64,000 bases of DNA from positions 2,790,001 through 2,854,000 of the forward strand of contig NZ_CP119791.1 of NCBI RefSeq assembly GCF_029338295.1. Direction: 5' to 3'. A model generated the notes under the pieces. The model did no database searches and had not been told where the DNA came from. It was given only the letters and a program-made list of their open reading frames with translations. Both the position numbers and the translations under genes were made by a program. The stretch is from Haladaptatus sp. QDMS2. GTDB taxonomy: Archaea; Halobacteriota; Halobacteria; Halobacteriales; Halococcaceae. Below, one piece after another: positions 1-8,028 of the stretch. Each line of letters begins with the position of its first letter. The stretch's first letter is position 1.

Positions 1-889
1 GGTATCGGAAGCGGTCCATGTCGACGCCGATGCGCTCGTACCAGCCCTTCGCGACGCCGAGGTAGTAGCCGACCCACGGACTCTCGATGACGCCCTGTTC
101 GACGGCGTCTGCGACGGTCATCGTGACGTACTCCGTGCCGTCTGCTTGCTGCTGTGCTGCGGGGTAGAGTTTGAGTTCGACGTCTGCGACGCGGTGCAGC
201 GGCGGTTCGTCCTCCTCGGGGTCGATGAAGTGTTCGAGTTCCGCCTGCGTGAACTCCCGGACGCGAATCAGGCCGCGCCGCGGGCTAATCTCGTTGCGGT
301 AGGCCGCGCCAATCTGGGCGACGCCAAACGGCAATTGGTTGCGGGCGTACTCCTTCAGCCGCGGGAACTCGACGAAGATACCCTGGGCCGTCTCGGGGCG
401 CAGGTAACCCGGCGAGGAACTGCCGGGGCCGATGTTCGTCGCGAACATGAGGTTGAACTCAGAGACGTCCGTGCCCGCGAGTTTCGCGTGACAGTTCGGA
501 CATTCGATGTCGTACTCGGCGATGAGTTGGGCCACCTCTTCGGGCGAATAGCTCTCTGCCTCTTCGATACCCGTGTTGTCCTCGACGAGGTGGTCTGCCC
601 GATGATTCTCGCCACACTCGGGACACTCGACGATCATGTCGTCGAAGCCGTCCAAGTGGCCGGACGCCTCGAACACCGGTTCTGGCATGATGTTCGGCGC
701 GTCGATTTCCTGATGACCCTCTTTGACCACGAACTGGTCGCGCCACGTCTCCTCTAAATTACGCTTCAGCGCCGCCCCCTGCGGGCCGTAGACGTAGAAA
801 CCGGCGACACCGCCGTAGGCACCGGCCGCGGGGAAGTAGAAACCACGTCGCTTCGCGAGTTCCGAGAGTCGTTCTGTGTCGTCGCTCAT
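1..889 (-). CDS. glyS: Glycyl-tRNA synthetase (5' part, runs off the window)
   Basis: Class II aminoacyl-tRNA synthetase that charges tRNA-Gly with glycine in the cytoplasm. About 296 N-terminal residues are visible; the C-terminal anticodon-binding part lies beyond the left edge. Seen: an N-terminal GFYVYGPQGAALKRN stretch typical of archaeal/eukaryal GlyRS, two zinc-type Cys pairs (CPECGENH near residue 85, CPNCHAK about 45 residues later), and class II motif 2 in YRNEISPRRGLIRVREFTQ. The ATG at 889-887 overlaps the stop of the upstream CBS gene by 4 bases (ATGA), so the two are probably cotranscribed and translationally coupled. Family assignment is firm; the missing C-terminus is only a window effect. 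Confidence 0.95.
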   Translation of the reverse strand, partial: MSDDTERLSELAKRRGFYFPAAGAYGGVAGFYVYGPQGAALKRNLEETWRDQFVVKEGHQEIDAPNIMPEPVFEASGHLDGFDDMIVECPECGENHRADHLVEDNTGIEEAESYSPEEVAQLIAEYDIECPNCHAKLAGTDVSEFNLMFATNIGPGSSSPGYLRPETAQGIFVEFPRLKEYARNQLPFGVAQIGAAYRNEISPRRGLIRVREFTQAELEHFIDPEEDEPPLHRVADVELKLYPAAQQQADGTEYVTMTVADAVEQGVIESPWVGYYLGVAKGWYERIGVDMDRFRY

Positions 890-1737
890 TGGAGACAGGC
901 TACGAGGAGGTCCATATCGCGGACGATGCCGACGAGTTCGTCACCGCTCATGACCGGAATCTGTTCGATGTCTTCGTTGCGCATCATCTTGGCCGCGTCC
1001 TGTGCGGTTCGGCGGCGACCGATGGTCTTCAGGTCGCTGCTCATGAACTTGCTGACAGGGCCGGAGGGCAGTTCGACGTTGCGGGTCGGCAGGTAGCGGT
1101 TACCCGTCGCCTTGATGCCCTCCCACATCCACTCGTCGTCCTCGTTGGCGATGGAACTGCCCGTGTCGTCCTCGCCCTCGACGACGCGAGCGACGTTCAG
1201 GATGTCCACTTCGGTGATGATACCCGCGACTTCTGCTTCCTCATCTAAGACGACGCCGTAGGCCTCGTCGGCGTAGGAGAGTTCGCGCTCGCAGACGCGC
1301 AGTGGCGCACCCGAAAACACGGTGTTGACGCGGTACTCGTACAGTTCGCCGACCTCCATGTCGCCGGGGGCGTCGCCGGCGGCGATGGCGCGAACCACGT
1401 CGGTCACGGTGATGATGCCCTCGAGTTGGCCGTCGACGACGGGGACACGGCGTGCGCCCTCCGCAATCATCAGTTCTGCAACCTCGGTGATGTCTGCGTC
1501 CGCCTCGGTCGAGGGGACTTCTTCGACGAGCAGCGCGAGCTGGTCTTCGTCCGGGTCCGCAATCAGGGATTCACGAGAGACGAGACCGCGAAACTCCTCA
1601 CCGTCGTCGGTCTGCTTGATGACCGGAACCGAGGAGAACTTTCGCTCCTGGAGATATTCGAGCACGTCGTCTCGCGTGCCGGGTAACTCCACCGTCACGA
1701 GCGAGTCACGCGGCGTCATCGCATCAGAGACTTTCAT
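886..1737 (-). CDS. Four-CBS-domain protein
   Basis: A 283-residue soluble protein built of four CBS repeats (starting near residues 1, 70, 140 and 220), each ending in a GI(I/V)xxxDxxx-type strand-helix (GIITVTDVV, GIITEVDIL, GIVRDMDLL). CBS pairs commonly bind adenine nucleotides; no catalytic domain is attached, so a nucleotide-sensing role is inference. An in-frame start 20 codons further upstream exists, but the start beginning MKVSDAMTPR is preferred because a TATA-like box sits 28 bases before it and the family normally begins at this CBS strand. It overlaps glyS by ATGA; whether it affects GlyRS is unknown. Confidence 0.85.
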   Translation of the reverse strand: MKVSDAMTPRDSLVTVELPGTRDDVLEYLQERKFSSVPVIKQTDDGEEFRGLVSRESLIADPDEDQLALLVEEVPSTEADADITEVAELMIAEGARRVPVVDGQLEGIITVTDVVRAIAAGDAPGDMEVGELYEYRVNTVFSGAPLRVCERELSYADEAYGVVLDEEAEVAGIITEVDILNVARVVEGEDDTGSSIANEDDEWMWEGIKATGNRYLPTRNVELPSGPVSKFMSSDLKTIGRRRTAQDAAKMMRNEDIEQIPVMSGDELVGIVRDMDLLVACLQ

Positions 1738-1759
1738 TGCCCTTACTTGCGCCATGCAG

Positions 1760-1770
1760 GTACTAAGTAC
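1760..1770 (-). promoter_or_regulatory. TATA-like palindrome before the CBS-glyS operon
   Basis: The 11-base palindrome GTACTAAGTAC (5-base arms, one central base) is centred 28 bases before the chosen ATG of the CBS gene, at the spacing of a TATA box for a leaderless transcript. It could serve both as TATA element and as a repressor site; the promoter role is inferred from position only. Confidence 0.45.
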
Positions 1771-1832
1771 TTCCACCTTGTGCCACCGGGGCTGCATACG
1801 CCGAAGAAAACCCTTCCGTTTGACTGGAACCC

Positions 1833-2483
1833 TTACTCTTCTAACTGGTCGTTTAGCTGCTCTTCTTTTTCTCGAAGTTGCCCTTCTACTTCGGCGCTGC
1901 TGACCGCGCGGCCACTCACGTCTCCTTGATTCTGCCCCATCGCCGCGCCGTAGTGCTCCTTGAAGTCTTCCGCGTGCGGGAAGAACTTGGCGGGGTCGTC
2001 GTGTTTGAACGACCCGAGCATCGTCCCGTCGAGTTTCTGGACGTGGGTGAAGATGTGGCCCACCTCCATCGCGTGGCTCACGGTGTTCGCGGCGTTCCAG
2101 AGTTCGTACTGCCCGGCGATGAAAATCGCGTTCTTCGAGTCTTCGTCTACGAGTTTCGTGACGAAGAAGACGTGCCCGTCTGCCTCCTGACGGAAGACGT
2201 CGTACTCGGGGAACTCGCCCTGTTCGAATGCCTTGACAAAGTCATCTGCGTAGTTGCCCGGGATGACGTGCACGATACCGAACCGACCTTCCGGCCCGAC
2301 GCTTGGGGGTTCGGTGGCCGTGTGGCCCGACGCGACGTAGTAGGCGTTCCAGCCCTGTTCTTCGTACTCCGCCGCCATTGCCTTCATCTCCTCTATCGTG
2401 GCCGTCCAGCCACTTTTCAGGACGTCTGCATCCTGCGCGAGGCGCTCTGCATACTCCTGCTCGTCGTCCGCATGTTCAGGCAT
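1833..2483 (-). CDS. Conserved haloarchaeal protein of unknown function
   Basis: A 216-residue acidic soluble protein without signal peptide or membrane segment. Its core (about residues 25-170) alternates strands and helices with conserved-looking patches such as GPEGRFGIVHVIPGNYAD, FFVTKLVDEDSKNAIFIAG and SFKHDDPAKFFP; the last 40 residues form a charged helical tail rich in Glu and Gln. I recognise the pattern as one widespread in haloarchaea (I believe it is catalogued as a DUF, possibly DUF7529, from memory) but know no function. A TATA-like ACTTTTACC lies about 28 bases before the ATG, suggesting its own leaderless promoter. Confidence 0.75.
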   Translation of the reverse strand: MPEHADDEQEYAERLAQDADVLKSGWTATIEEMKAMAAEYEEQGWNAYYVASGHTATEPPSVGPEGRFGIVHVIPGNYADDFVKAFEQGEFPEYDVFRQEADGHVFFVTKLVDEDSKNAIFIAGQYELWNAANTVSHAMEVGHIFTHVQKLDGTMLGSFKHDDPAKFFPHAEDFKEHYGAAMGQNQGDVSGRAVSSAEVEGQLREKEEQLNDQLEE

Positions 2484-2522
2484 ACCATTCCTCGTTTCTG
2501 CTCGCGGTAAAAGTTGTTGACT

Positions 2523-2915
2523 CTAGGCACCAATCCCCAAGCCAAACTCCATCACGAGCGAGATGGCGAGCGTGAGGAGGCTCGCGAGAAACAACTTCGT
2601 CGAGCTTCGCATCCGGTCGTTTACGGGGAGGTGCATCCCCCCGAGCGGCGTGATGCGGTCGAGGAGTCGCTCGAAGGGGGTCGCGTCGCGACTCGGATTC
2701 TGGTCCTTCCACGGCGCGGTTGGCCGTAACTGGAAGGCGGCGACGCCAAACGCGAGAAAGCCGAGGACGAACAGCATGTTCTTCACACCTGGCCAGCCAC
2801 TGCCCAGGACGAATCCGAGGACGTACGAAACCGCGAACAGGACGAACGTCACGGCGAAGATGTACACCAGTGCGTCGAGCGTTTGCTGGCGTCGCAGTGA
2901 CGGGTCGCCGTTCAT
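2523..2915 (-). CDS. Small haloarchaeal membrane protein at the end of the ABC operon
   Basis: A 130-residue protein with three likely membrane segments (about residues 13-35, 43-62 and 107-127) and a charged cytoplasmic loop containing APWKDQNPS. It looks like a conserved haloarchaeal DUF membrane protein (possibly DUF7555, from memory). Its ATG overlaps the stop of the upstream ABC ATPase by 4 bases, so it is the last gene of the transporter operon, but nothing in its sequence ties it to transport. Confidence 0.75.
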   Translation of the reverse strand: MNGDPSLRRQQTLDALVYIFAVTFVLFAVSYVLGFVLGSGWPGVKNMLFVLGFLAFGVAAFQLRPTAPWKDQNPSRDATPFERLLDRITPLGGMHLPVNDRMRSSTKLFLASLLTLAISLVMEFGLGIGA

Positions 2916-4294
2916 CGAGTGAAGACGTGGTTTTCTAAGTACTCAGACGGCTCTTCGTACTCCGGTTTGTGCCGGTGACAGAGGCTCACGCGACCGGATT
3001 CGCTGACGCGCAGTTGCTCCGGTTTCACGATTTCGCCTTCTGCGTACTCTCCGTCCATGCCCTCTGGCACGACGCCGTCACAGATGCTACCGAACTCTGC
3101 TCTGAGATAGGCGGCGGCCTCTTTCTCGTTGCCGTTCGCCACGAGTTCCTCGGCTTCGTCCAGATGCTCGCGAATCTGTGCTGGTACGGTCAGGTCGCCG
3201 AACACCTCGCGGTTTATCTCCTCGATGTTCGAGAAGCGCGTCTCCATGCCGAGGATTTCGCGCGCTCGTTCGCCGATGGATTTGTCAGCGCGCGTGCGCT
3301 CGCGAACGATTTCGCGGAGCAACTCGACGCCGTCCCAGATGTCGTCGTCAAGGTCCTGGTACTTCGGCGGGCGAATCTTCGTCGGACAGCGCGTGCTGAA
3401 CGGACAGCCTTTCGGCGGGTCACGCGGACTCGGCGGCGTGCCGCGAAGCGTGATGCGCTGGCGTTCGACCGTCGGGTCCGGGTCCGGAATCGCAGAGAGC
3501 AGCGACAGCGTGTACGGATTCGCCGGGTCGTTGAACAGCTCTTCCGTATCGCCGATCTCCATGATGTGGCCGAGGTACATCACGGCCGTCCGGTCGCAGA
3601 TGTGCCGGACCACCGAGAGGTCGTGGGCGATGAACAGGTAGGTCAGTCCGAACTCCTCCTGGAGGTCTTCGAGCAGGTTCAGAATCTTCGCCTGCACGGA
3701 GACGTCGAGTGCGGAGACCGGTTCGTCGAGGACGACGAACTCCGGTTCGAGCGCGAGCGCGCGGGCAATGCCGATGCGCTGGCGCTGACCCCCGGAGAAC
3801 TGGTGGGGATACCGGTAGTAGTGTTCCTCGCGCAGGCCCACGGTTTCGAGCAGGTTCCGAACCTTGTCCCTACGGTCTCGGGGTGTTCCGATTCCGTGGA
3901 CGTCGAGCGGTTCGCGGATAATCTCCCCGACCGTCATGCGGTCGTTGAGGCTCGATTCTGGGTCCTGAAACACGATCTGAGCGTTGCGCCGCCAGTTCTT
4001 CAGGTCGTCGCCGGACAGTTTCGTGATGTCCGTGCCCTTGTACTTGACTTCGCCACTCGTCGCCTTCTCCAGGCGGACGAGCGTGCGCCCGAGCGTGGTC
4101 TTCCCACAGCCCGATTCGCCGACGAGACCGAGAGTCTCGCCCTTCTTGATTTCGAAGTTGACGCCGTCGACTGCCTTGACCGGGTTGCCTCCGAGAAGCC
4201 CGCTGCTCTCGTAGTAGGTCTTCAGGTTGTTCACCTCGACCAGCGTCTGGCCAGTGGCGACGGTCGTCTCGAACTCACTTGCGGATTCGCTCAT
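2912..4294 (-). CDS. Peptide/solute ABC transporter ATPase, DppF/OppF type
   Basis: A 460-residue cytoplasmic ATPase that would power import through the permease pair encoded upstream. Walker A is GESGCGKTT (about residue 59), the signature is [14 protein letters not shown] and Walker B FVVLDEP. The oligopeptide C-terminal region begins with GCPFSTRCP (two Cys), but between this and the final Cys of LCHRHKP there is an unusual insertion of roughly 110 residues, mostly acidic helix; normal DppF proteins are about 320-350 residues. It overlaps the DppD-type gene by ATGA. The substrate of the system cannot be read from the sequence. Confidence 0.92.
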   Translation of the reverse strand: MSESASEFETTVATGQTLVEVNNLKTYYESSGLLGGNPVKAVDGVNFEIKKGETLGLVGESGCGKTTLGRTLVRLEKATSGEVKYKGTDITKLSGDDLKNWRRNAQIVFQDPESSLNDRMTVGEIIREPLDVHGIGTPRDRRDKVRNLLETVGLREEHYYRYPHQFSGGQRQRIGIARALALEPEFVVLDEPVSALDVSVQAKILNLLEDLQEEFGLTYLFIAHDLSVVRHICDRTAVMYLGHIMEIGDTEELFNDPANPYTLSLLSAIPDPDPTVERQRITLRGTPPSPRDPPKGCPFSTRCPTKIRPPKYQDLDDDIWDGVELLREIVRERTRADKSIGERAREILGMETRFSNIEEINREVFGDLTVPAQIREHLDEAEELVANGNEKEAAAYLRAEFGSICDGVVPEGMDGEYAEGEIVKPEQLRVSESGRVSLCHRHKPEYEEPSEYLENHVFTR

Positions 4295-5373
4295 TGTTCA
4301 TACTCCCCGCTTCGTGCGCGGTGGGTTTCGACTGCGTCCTCCGTCGTCTCGTCTTCGGGATAGAGGAGGCAGGCGGCGGTGTGATTGGTTGCCGATTCGT
4401 CCACGGGGACGGAAACCGGGTGCACCGAGTTGCACTCGTCGAACGCCTTCGGACACCGCGGGGCGAACCGACAGTACGTCGCCGGTTCGTTCGGCGTCGG
4501 CACCTCGCCCTTGATGGTGCGCAGGCGCTTTTCGCCGGGGTGTCGTCCCGGAATGCTCTCCAGTAACCCCTCCGTGTACGGATGCTTGGGGTTCCCGAAC
4601 AGTTCGACAGACGGTGCGGACTCGATAATCTCGCCCGCGTACATCACGTTCACGCGGTCTGCAATCTCCGCGATGACACCCATGTCGTGGGTGATGAACA
4701 TGATAGAGAGGCCGCGTTCTTCCTGAATCTCCTCTAAGAGTTCCAGAATCTGGGCCTGAATCGTCACGTCGAGTGCAGTGGTCGGTTCGTCGGCGATGAT
4801 GAGTTCGGGTTTGGACGCCAGTGCCATCGCGATGACGGCCCGCTGGCGCATCCCACCGGAGAACTGGTGTGGATACTCGTCGATGCGGCGGCGGGCGTCC
4901 GGAATACTCACGGCTTCGAGCAGGCGGATTGCCTCCTCGGTCGCCTCGTGGCCTCGCAGGCCACGGTGGAGGCGCAGTACCTCCTTTATCTGGTTCCCGA
5001 CGGTGTACACCGGGTTGAGCGAGGTGAGCGGGTCCTGGAAAATCATCGAGATGCCGCGTCCGCGAATCTTGCGGTACTCGGCCTCGGTCTTCCCGACCAG
5101 TTCCTCGCCCTTGAAGCGAATCGACGACCCGTCCAGGATTTTGCCCGGATTATCGACGATGCCCATAATCGAGCGGGCGGTCACCGACTTCCCGGAGCCA
5201 GACTCGCCGACGATACCGACGGTCTCACCCTCACGGATATCGAAGCTGATGCCGTCTACGGCGCGGATGACCTCCTTGTCAGTGAAGAAGGCCGTGCGCA
5301 GGTTGCTGACCGAGAGGACGGGTTCGCCCGTCTCTCGCTGGCGGGTGTCCTGGAGTTCGTCCATGGAGCTCAT
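4291..5373 (-). CDS. Peptide/solute ABC transporter ATPase, DppD/OppD type
   Basis: A 360-residue ATPase, partner of the DppF-type subunit. Walker A GESGSGKS (about residue 55), signature [14 protein letters not shown], Walker B LIIADEP and switch His in FITHDMG are intact. The C-terminal oligopeptide-transporter extension has the usual Cys pattern [14 protein letters not shown] plus a later AACLLYP, which in this family can hold an Fe-S cluster. It overlaps both neighbours by ATGA and is of normal family length. Confidence 0.93.
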   Translation of the reverse strand: MSSMDELQDTRQRETGEPVLSVSNLRTAFFTDKEVIRAVDGISFDIREGETVGIVGESGSGKSVTARSIMGIVDNPGKILDGSSIRFKGEELVGKTEAEYRKIRGRGISMIFQDPLTSLNPVYTVGNQIKEVLRLHRGLRGHEATEEAIRLLEAVSIPDARRRIDEYPHQFSGGMRQRAVIAMALASKPELIIADEPTTALDVTIQAQILELLEEIQEERGLSIMFITHDMGVIAEIADRVNVMYAGEIIESAPSVELFGNPKHPYTEGLLESIPGRHPGEKRLRTIKGEVPTPNEPATYCRFAPRCPKAFDECNSVHPVSVPVDESATNHTAACLLYPEDETTEDAVETHRARSGEYEQ

Positions 5374-6845
5374 CCACCACCACCTCCGGCAGCGGCAGCA
5401 GCCTCACCACCAGTCTCGCCAACACCACTCTTCGGGTCAAGCGAGTCGCGGATGCCGTCGCCGAGGGCGTTGAACGCCGTCACGACGAGCACGATGAGGA
5501 TGCCGGGGATGAGCGAGACGTGCCACGCCTGAGTGGTCACGTAGTCCTGCCCGGCGTTGATGGCACTGCCCCACTCAGGGGTCGGCGGCGAGATGCCGAG
5601 CCCGAGGAACGAGAGGGCGGACGTGCCGATGATGATGCCACCGAGGGTCATCGACCCGTAGATGAGCAGGTAGCCGAGGATGTACGGCAACATGTGTTTT
5701 TTCATCGTCACGGTCGAGCGTTGGCCGTAACTGCGGGCGGCGTCCACCCACTCCTGCTCGGAGACCTGGAACGCTGGCCCACGGATGGCACGCCAGAGGA
5801 ACGGCCAGCCCGTCCCGGCGAAGATGAGCGCGATGAGCAAGCCACCGTTGTAGATGCTCGATAGCCAGTGGTCTGAGAACACCACAGAGAGCAAGATGAG
5901 GATGAGCAACTGTGGCAGGCTCATGATGGAGTCACTCGCCACCACAGTCGCAAGGTCCACGAGGCCCTTGTAGTACGCCGTCAGCAGGCCGAAACTGGCC
6001 GCGAGGAACGTACTAATGGAGATGGACAAGAGGCCGATGAATAGCGACACCCTTGCCCCATGGACCATGAAGGTAAACAGGTCTTGCCCGGGTGTCGGCA
6101 TCGTGCCGAACGGGTGGAACCGGCCATAGTCGTCGTACTGCCACGGCTGGATGTTCGTACTGCCGGCACCGCGCGAGGCGGTCATCAGGTTCGCGTCTCC
6201 GACGAAGACCTCCTGGACCGACTGCGTGTCTTCGTTGAAGTATTTGAACTGGTTCTGGTACGGCCGGTCGATGTTCGCGTCGAACGTCGTCGGGCCGAGG
6301 GTCGGCGCGAAGATGGCCATGACCACGAAGAGGAACACGATGGTGAAGCCGAACTGACCCCATCGGTGGCTCTTCATCCGCCGGACGACGTCGTCGCGTG
6401 GCGTCCAGTCGGCGTAGCGGTAGTTGTCACGGAACACTTTGTAGCCCATGAGCACCCATCCGAGGAATGCGAAGGCGTAGGTGTAGGTCAGGAGGACGCG
6501 AATCAGCCAGGCCCACTTGGGTTCGAGACCCATGAAGGTGTTCACCCACGGGCCGTTGGCCGATTCTTGCCACCCCTGATTCGGGATGAGTTCCCGAGAG
6601 GTGAGCGTTGGAATCTCTGCTGTCTTCGCCGCCGTGTCCATGAGAGTGGCGGCAATGGAAGCGCCCGTATCACCCGGAATCGCGTCGAAGAGAGAGCCGA
6701 TGAACCCGATTAGCGTCGTTGCGAGGGCACCGAATTCGAGCGCGATAAGGAGCGCCATGATGGCCCCCCAGATGAGCGCAGGACGTGGATTCTCCTGAAT
6801 TCGCTGGAGAAGCGGTACGTCTTCTGTTACGCTGTTTTGGCTCAT
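5370..6845 (-). CDS. ABC transporter permease, DppC/OppC type with long N-terminus
   Basis: A 491-residue inner permease subunit. The C-terminal 260 residues hold the BPD transport fold with the ATPase-contact EAA loop around EWVDAARSYGQRS. The N-terminal 200 residues are longer than in bacterial DppC (about 300 in total) and include two extra hydrophobic segments (about residues 27-55 and 130-150) before the usual first helix and periplasm-facing insert. The protein ends in a low-complexity Ala/Gly run. Two bases separate it from the upstream permease gene. Confidence 0.9.
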   Translation of the reverse strand: MSQNSVTEDVPLLQRIQENPRPALIWGAIMALLIALEFGALATTLIGFIGSLFDAIPGDTGASIAATLMDTAAKTAEIPTLTSRELIPNQGWQESANGPWVNTFMGLEPKWAWLIRVLLTYTYAFAFLGWVLMGYKVFRDNYRYADWTPRDDVVRRMKSHRWGQFGFTIVFLFVVMAIFAPTLGPTTFDANIDRPYQNQFKYFNEDTQSVQEVFVGDANLMTASRGAGSTNIQPWQYDDYGRFHPFGTMPTPGQDLFTFMVHGARVSLFIGLLSISISTFLAASFGLLTAYYKGLVDLATVVASDSIMSLPQLLILILLSVVFSDHWLSSIYNGGLLIALIFAGTGWPFLWRAIRGPAFQVSEQEWVDAARSYGQRSTVTMKKHMLPYILGYLLIYGSMTLGGIIIGTSALSFLGLGISPPTPEWGSAINAGQDYVTTQAWHVSLIPGILIVLVVTAFNALGDGIRDSLDPKSGVGETGGEAAAAAGGGGG

Positions 6846-6847
6846 TG

Positions 6848-7879
6848 TTAGTTGTTATCGTAGCCGACTCGTGGGTCGATGATGGTGTACAGGAAGTCCT
6901 GCAGGATGTTCACGGAGAGCGTGAGCAGGATGAAGATGTACATCAGCGACCCCACGAGTGGGAGGTCGCCTTGGACGGTCGCGTCGAAGAACAGTTTGCC
7001 GATGCCGTTGATGGCGAACACTGTCTCGACGAGCACGGACCCGCCGATGAGGAGGAACGCTTCACCCGTGATGATGGGCACCAGCGGGATGAGCGCGTTG
7101 CGGAACACGTGCTTCCAGACGATTGCGCGGCGAGGCAGGCCCTTCGCGCGGGCCGTCTCGACGTAGTTCGAGTTGATGGTTTCGAGAACCGCCGTCCGGC
7201 CGATACGCATCTCGTTACCCATCGACGACGACCCGAGCACCAGTGCTGCGGGCATGATTTGCTTTATCGCGGTGAGCAGTCGCTCTGGGTCAGAGAGGTT
7301 GGTGAGTGGTGGTGCCCGAATGATGTCTGTTTCGACGATCCACGCACTCCAGTTGAAGCCGAACAATACTTTCTGTGACTGCGTGAGCAAACTCACCAGA
7401 ATGACGGCGAGCCAGAAGTTCGGCATCGCACGCCACACAATCCCACCGAAGGAAGCGACGTAGTCGCTCCAGGTGTTGGGGTGGAGGCCGGCGTAGAAGC
7501 CGAGCGGGATGCCGATGAAGATGGCGATGAGAACAGACCAGAAGCCGAGCCAGATGGTGCGAGGCGCACGCGTGGCGATAACTTCGTAGACGGTCGTGTC
7601 GGGGGAGATAACCCACGACTGGCCGAGGTTGAACGTGAAGAGGTCCCAGAGGAATTGGAAGTACTGTTCCCAGATGGGGACCGGCGCACCGCTCGGTGTT
7701 TCGAGACCAAGGCGGACGGCAATTTCGTGATACGCTTCCGCGGACCCGGTCGGGCCGAGAATCGACGCGACTGGGTCGACCGGACCAACCCGGATGATGA
7801 GGAAGGTAATCGAACTCGAGAACACGAGGATTGGAATTGCGAGCAGTACCCGTCGGAGGAAGTAACTCCAGCGGCTCAC
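6848..7879 (-). CDS. ABC transporter permease, DppB/OppB type
   Basis: A 343-residue membrane permease with the standard family beginning (SYFLRRVLLAIPILVF), six expected membrane spans and an EAA loop around YVETARAKGLPRRAIVWKH. It pairs with the DppC-type permease to form the channel. The start codon is GTG at 7879-7877, supported by a GGGGGTGA ribosome-binding-like run just upstream; no in-frame ATG fits the family start. A 149-base gap with a T-tract and a TATA-like ATTAATTATG separates it from the binding-protein gene. Confidence 0.93.
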   Translation of the reverse strand: MSRWSYFLRRVLLAIPILVFSSSITFLIIRVGPVDPVASILGPTGSAEAYHEIAVRLGLETPSGAPVPIWEQYFQFLWDLFTFNLGQSWVISPDTTVYEVIATRAPRTIWLGFWSVLIAIFIGIPLGFYAGLHPNTWSDYVASFGGIVWRAMPNFWLAVILVSLLTQSQKVLFGFNWSAWIVETDIIRAPPLTNLSDPERLLTAIKQIMPAALVLGSSSMGNEMRIGRTAVLETINSNYVETARAKGLPRRAIVWKHVFRNALIPLVPIITGEAFLLIGGSVLVETVFAINGIGKLFFDATVQGDLPLVGSLMYIFILLTLSVNILQDFLYTIIDPRVGYDNN

Positions 7880-7912
7880 AATCTGTCACCCCCGTGCCAT
7901 GCTGTGTAAGTC

Positions 7913-7922
7913 ATAATTAATG
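7913..7922 (-). promoter_or_regulatory. Possible internal promoter for the permease/ATPase genes
   Basis: ATTAATTATG on the minus strand lies about 38 bases before the GTG start of the DppB-type gene, in the gap after the binding-protein gene. It would allow transport genes to be expressed separately from the more abundant binding protein. Position and AT-richness are the only evidence. Confidence 0.35.
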
Positions 7923-8002
7923 CTGTAGGCTATTGTTTCGTTACCTGTTACGGCAATTATCTCTTTCGTTCCCGAAGCGCTCTATCGGCGCTCAGCCGTG
8001 CG

Positions 8003-8008
8003 AAAAAA
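8003..8008 (-). terminator. T-tract after the binding-protein gene
   Basis: Six consecutive T on the minus strand begin 21 bases after the stop of the solute-binding-protein gene. Archaeal RNA polymerase terminates at T-tracts, so this may partly end transcription and reduce the permease mRNA relative to the binding protein. It is short and unproven. Confidence 0.35.
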
Positions 8009-8028
8009 CGGAAACGAGTGGACGAAGA

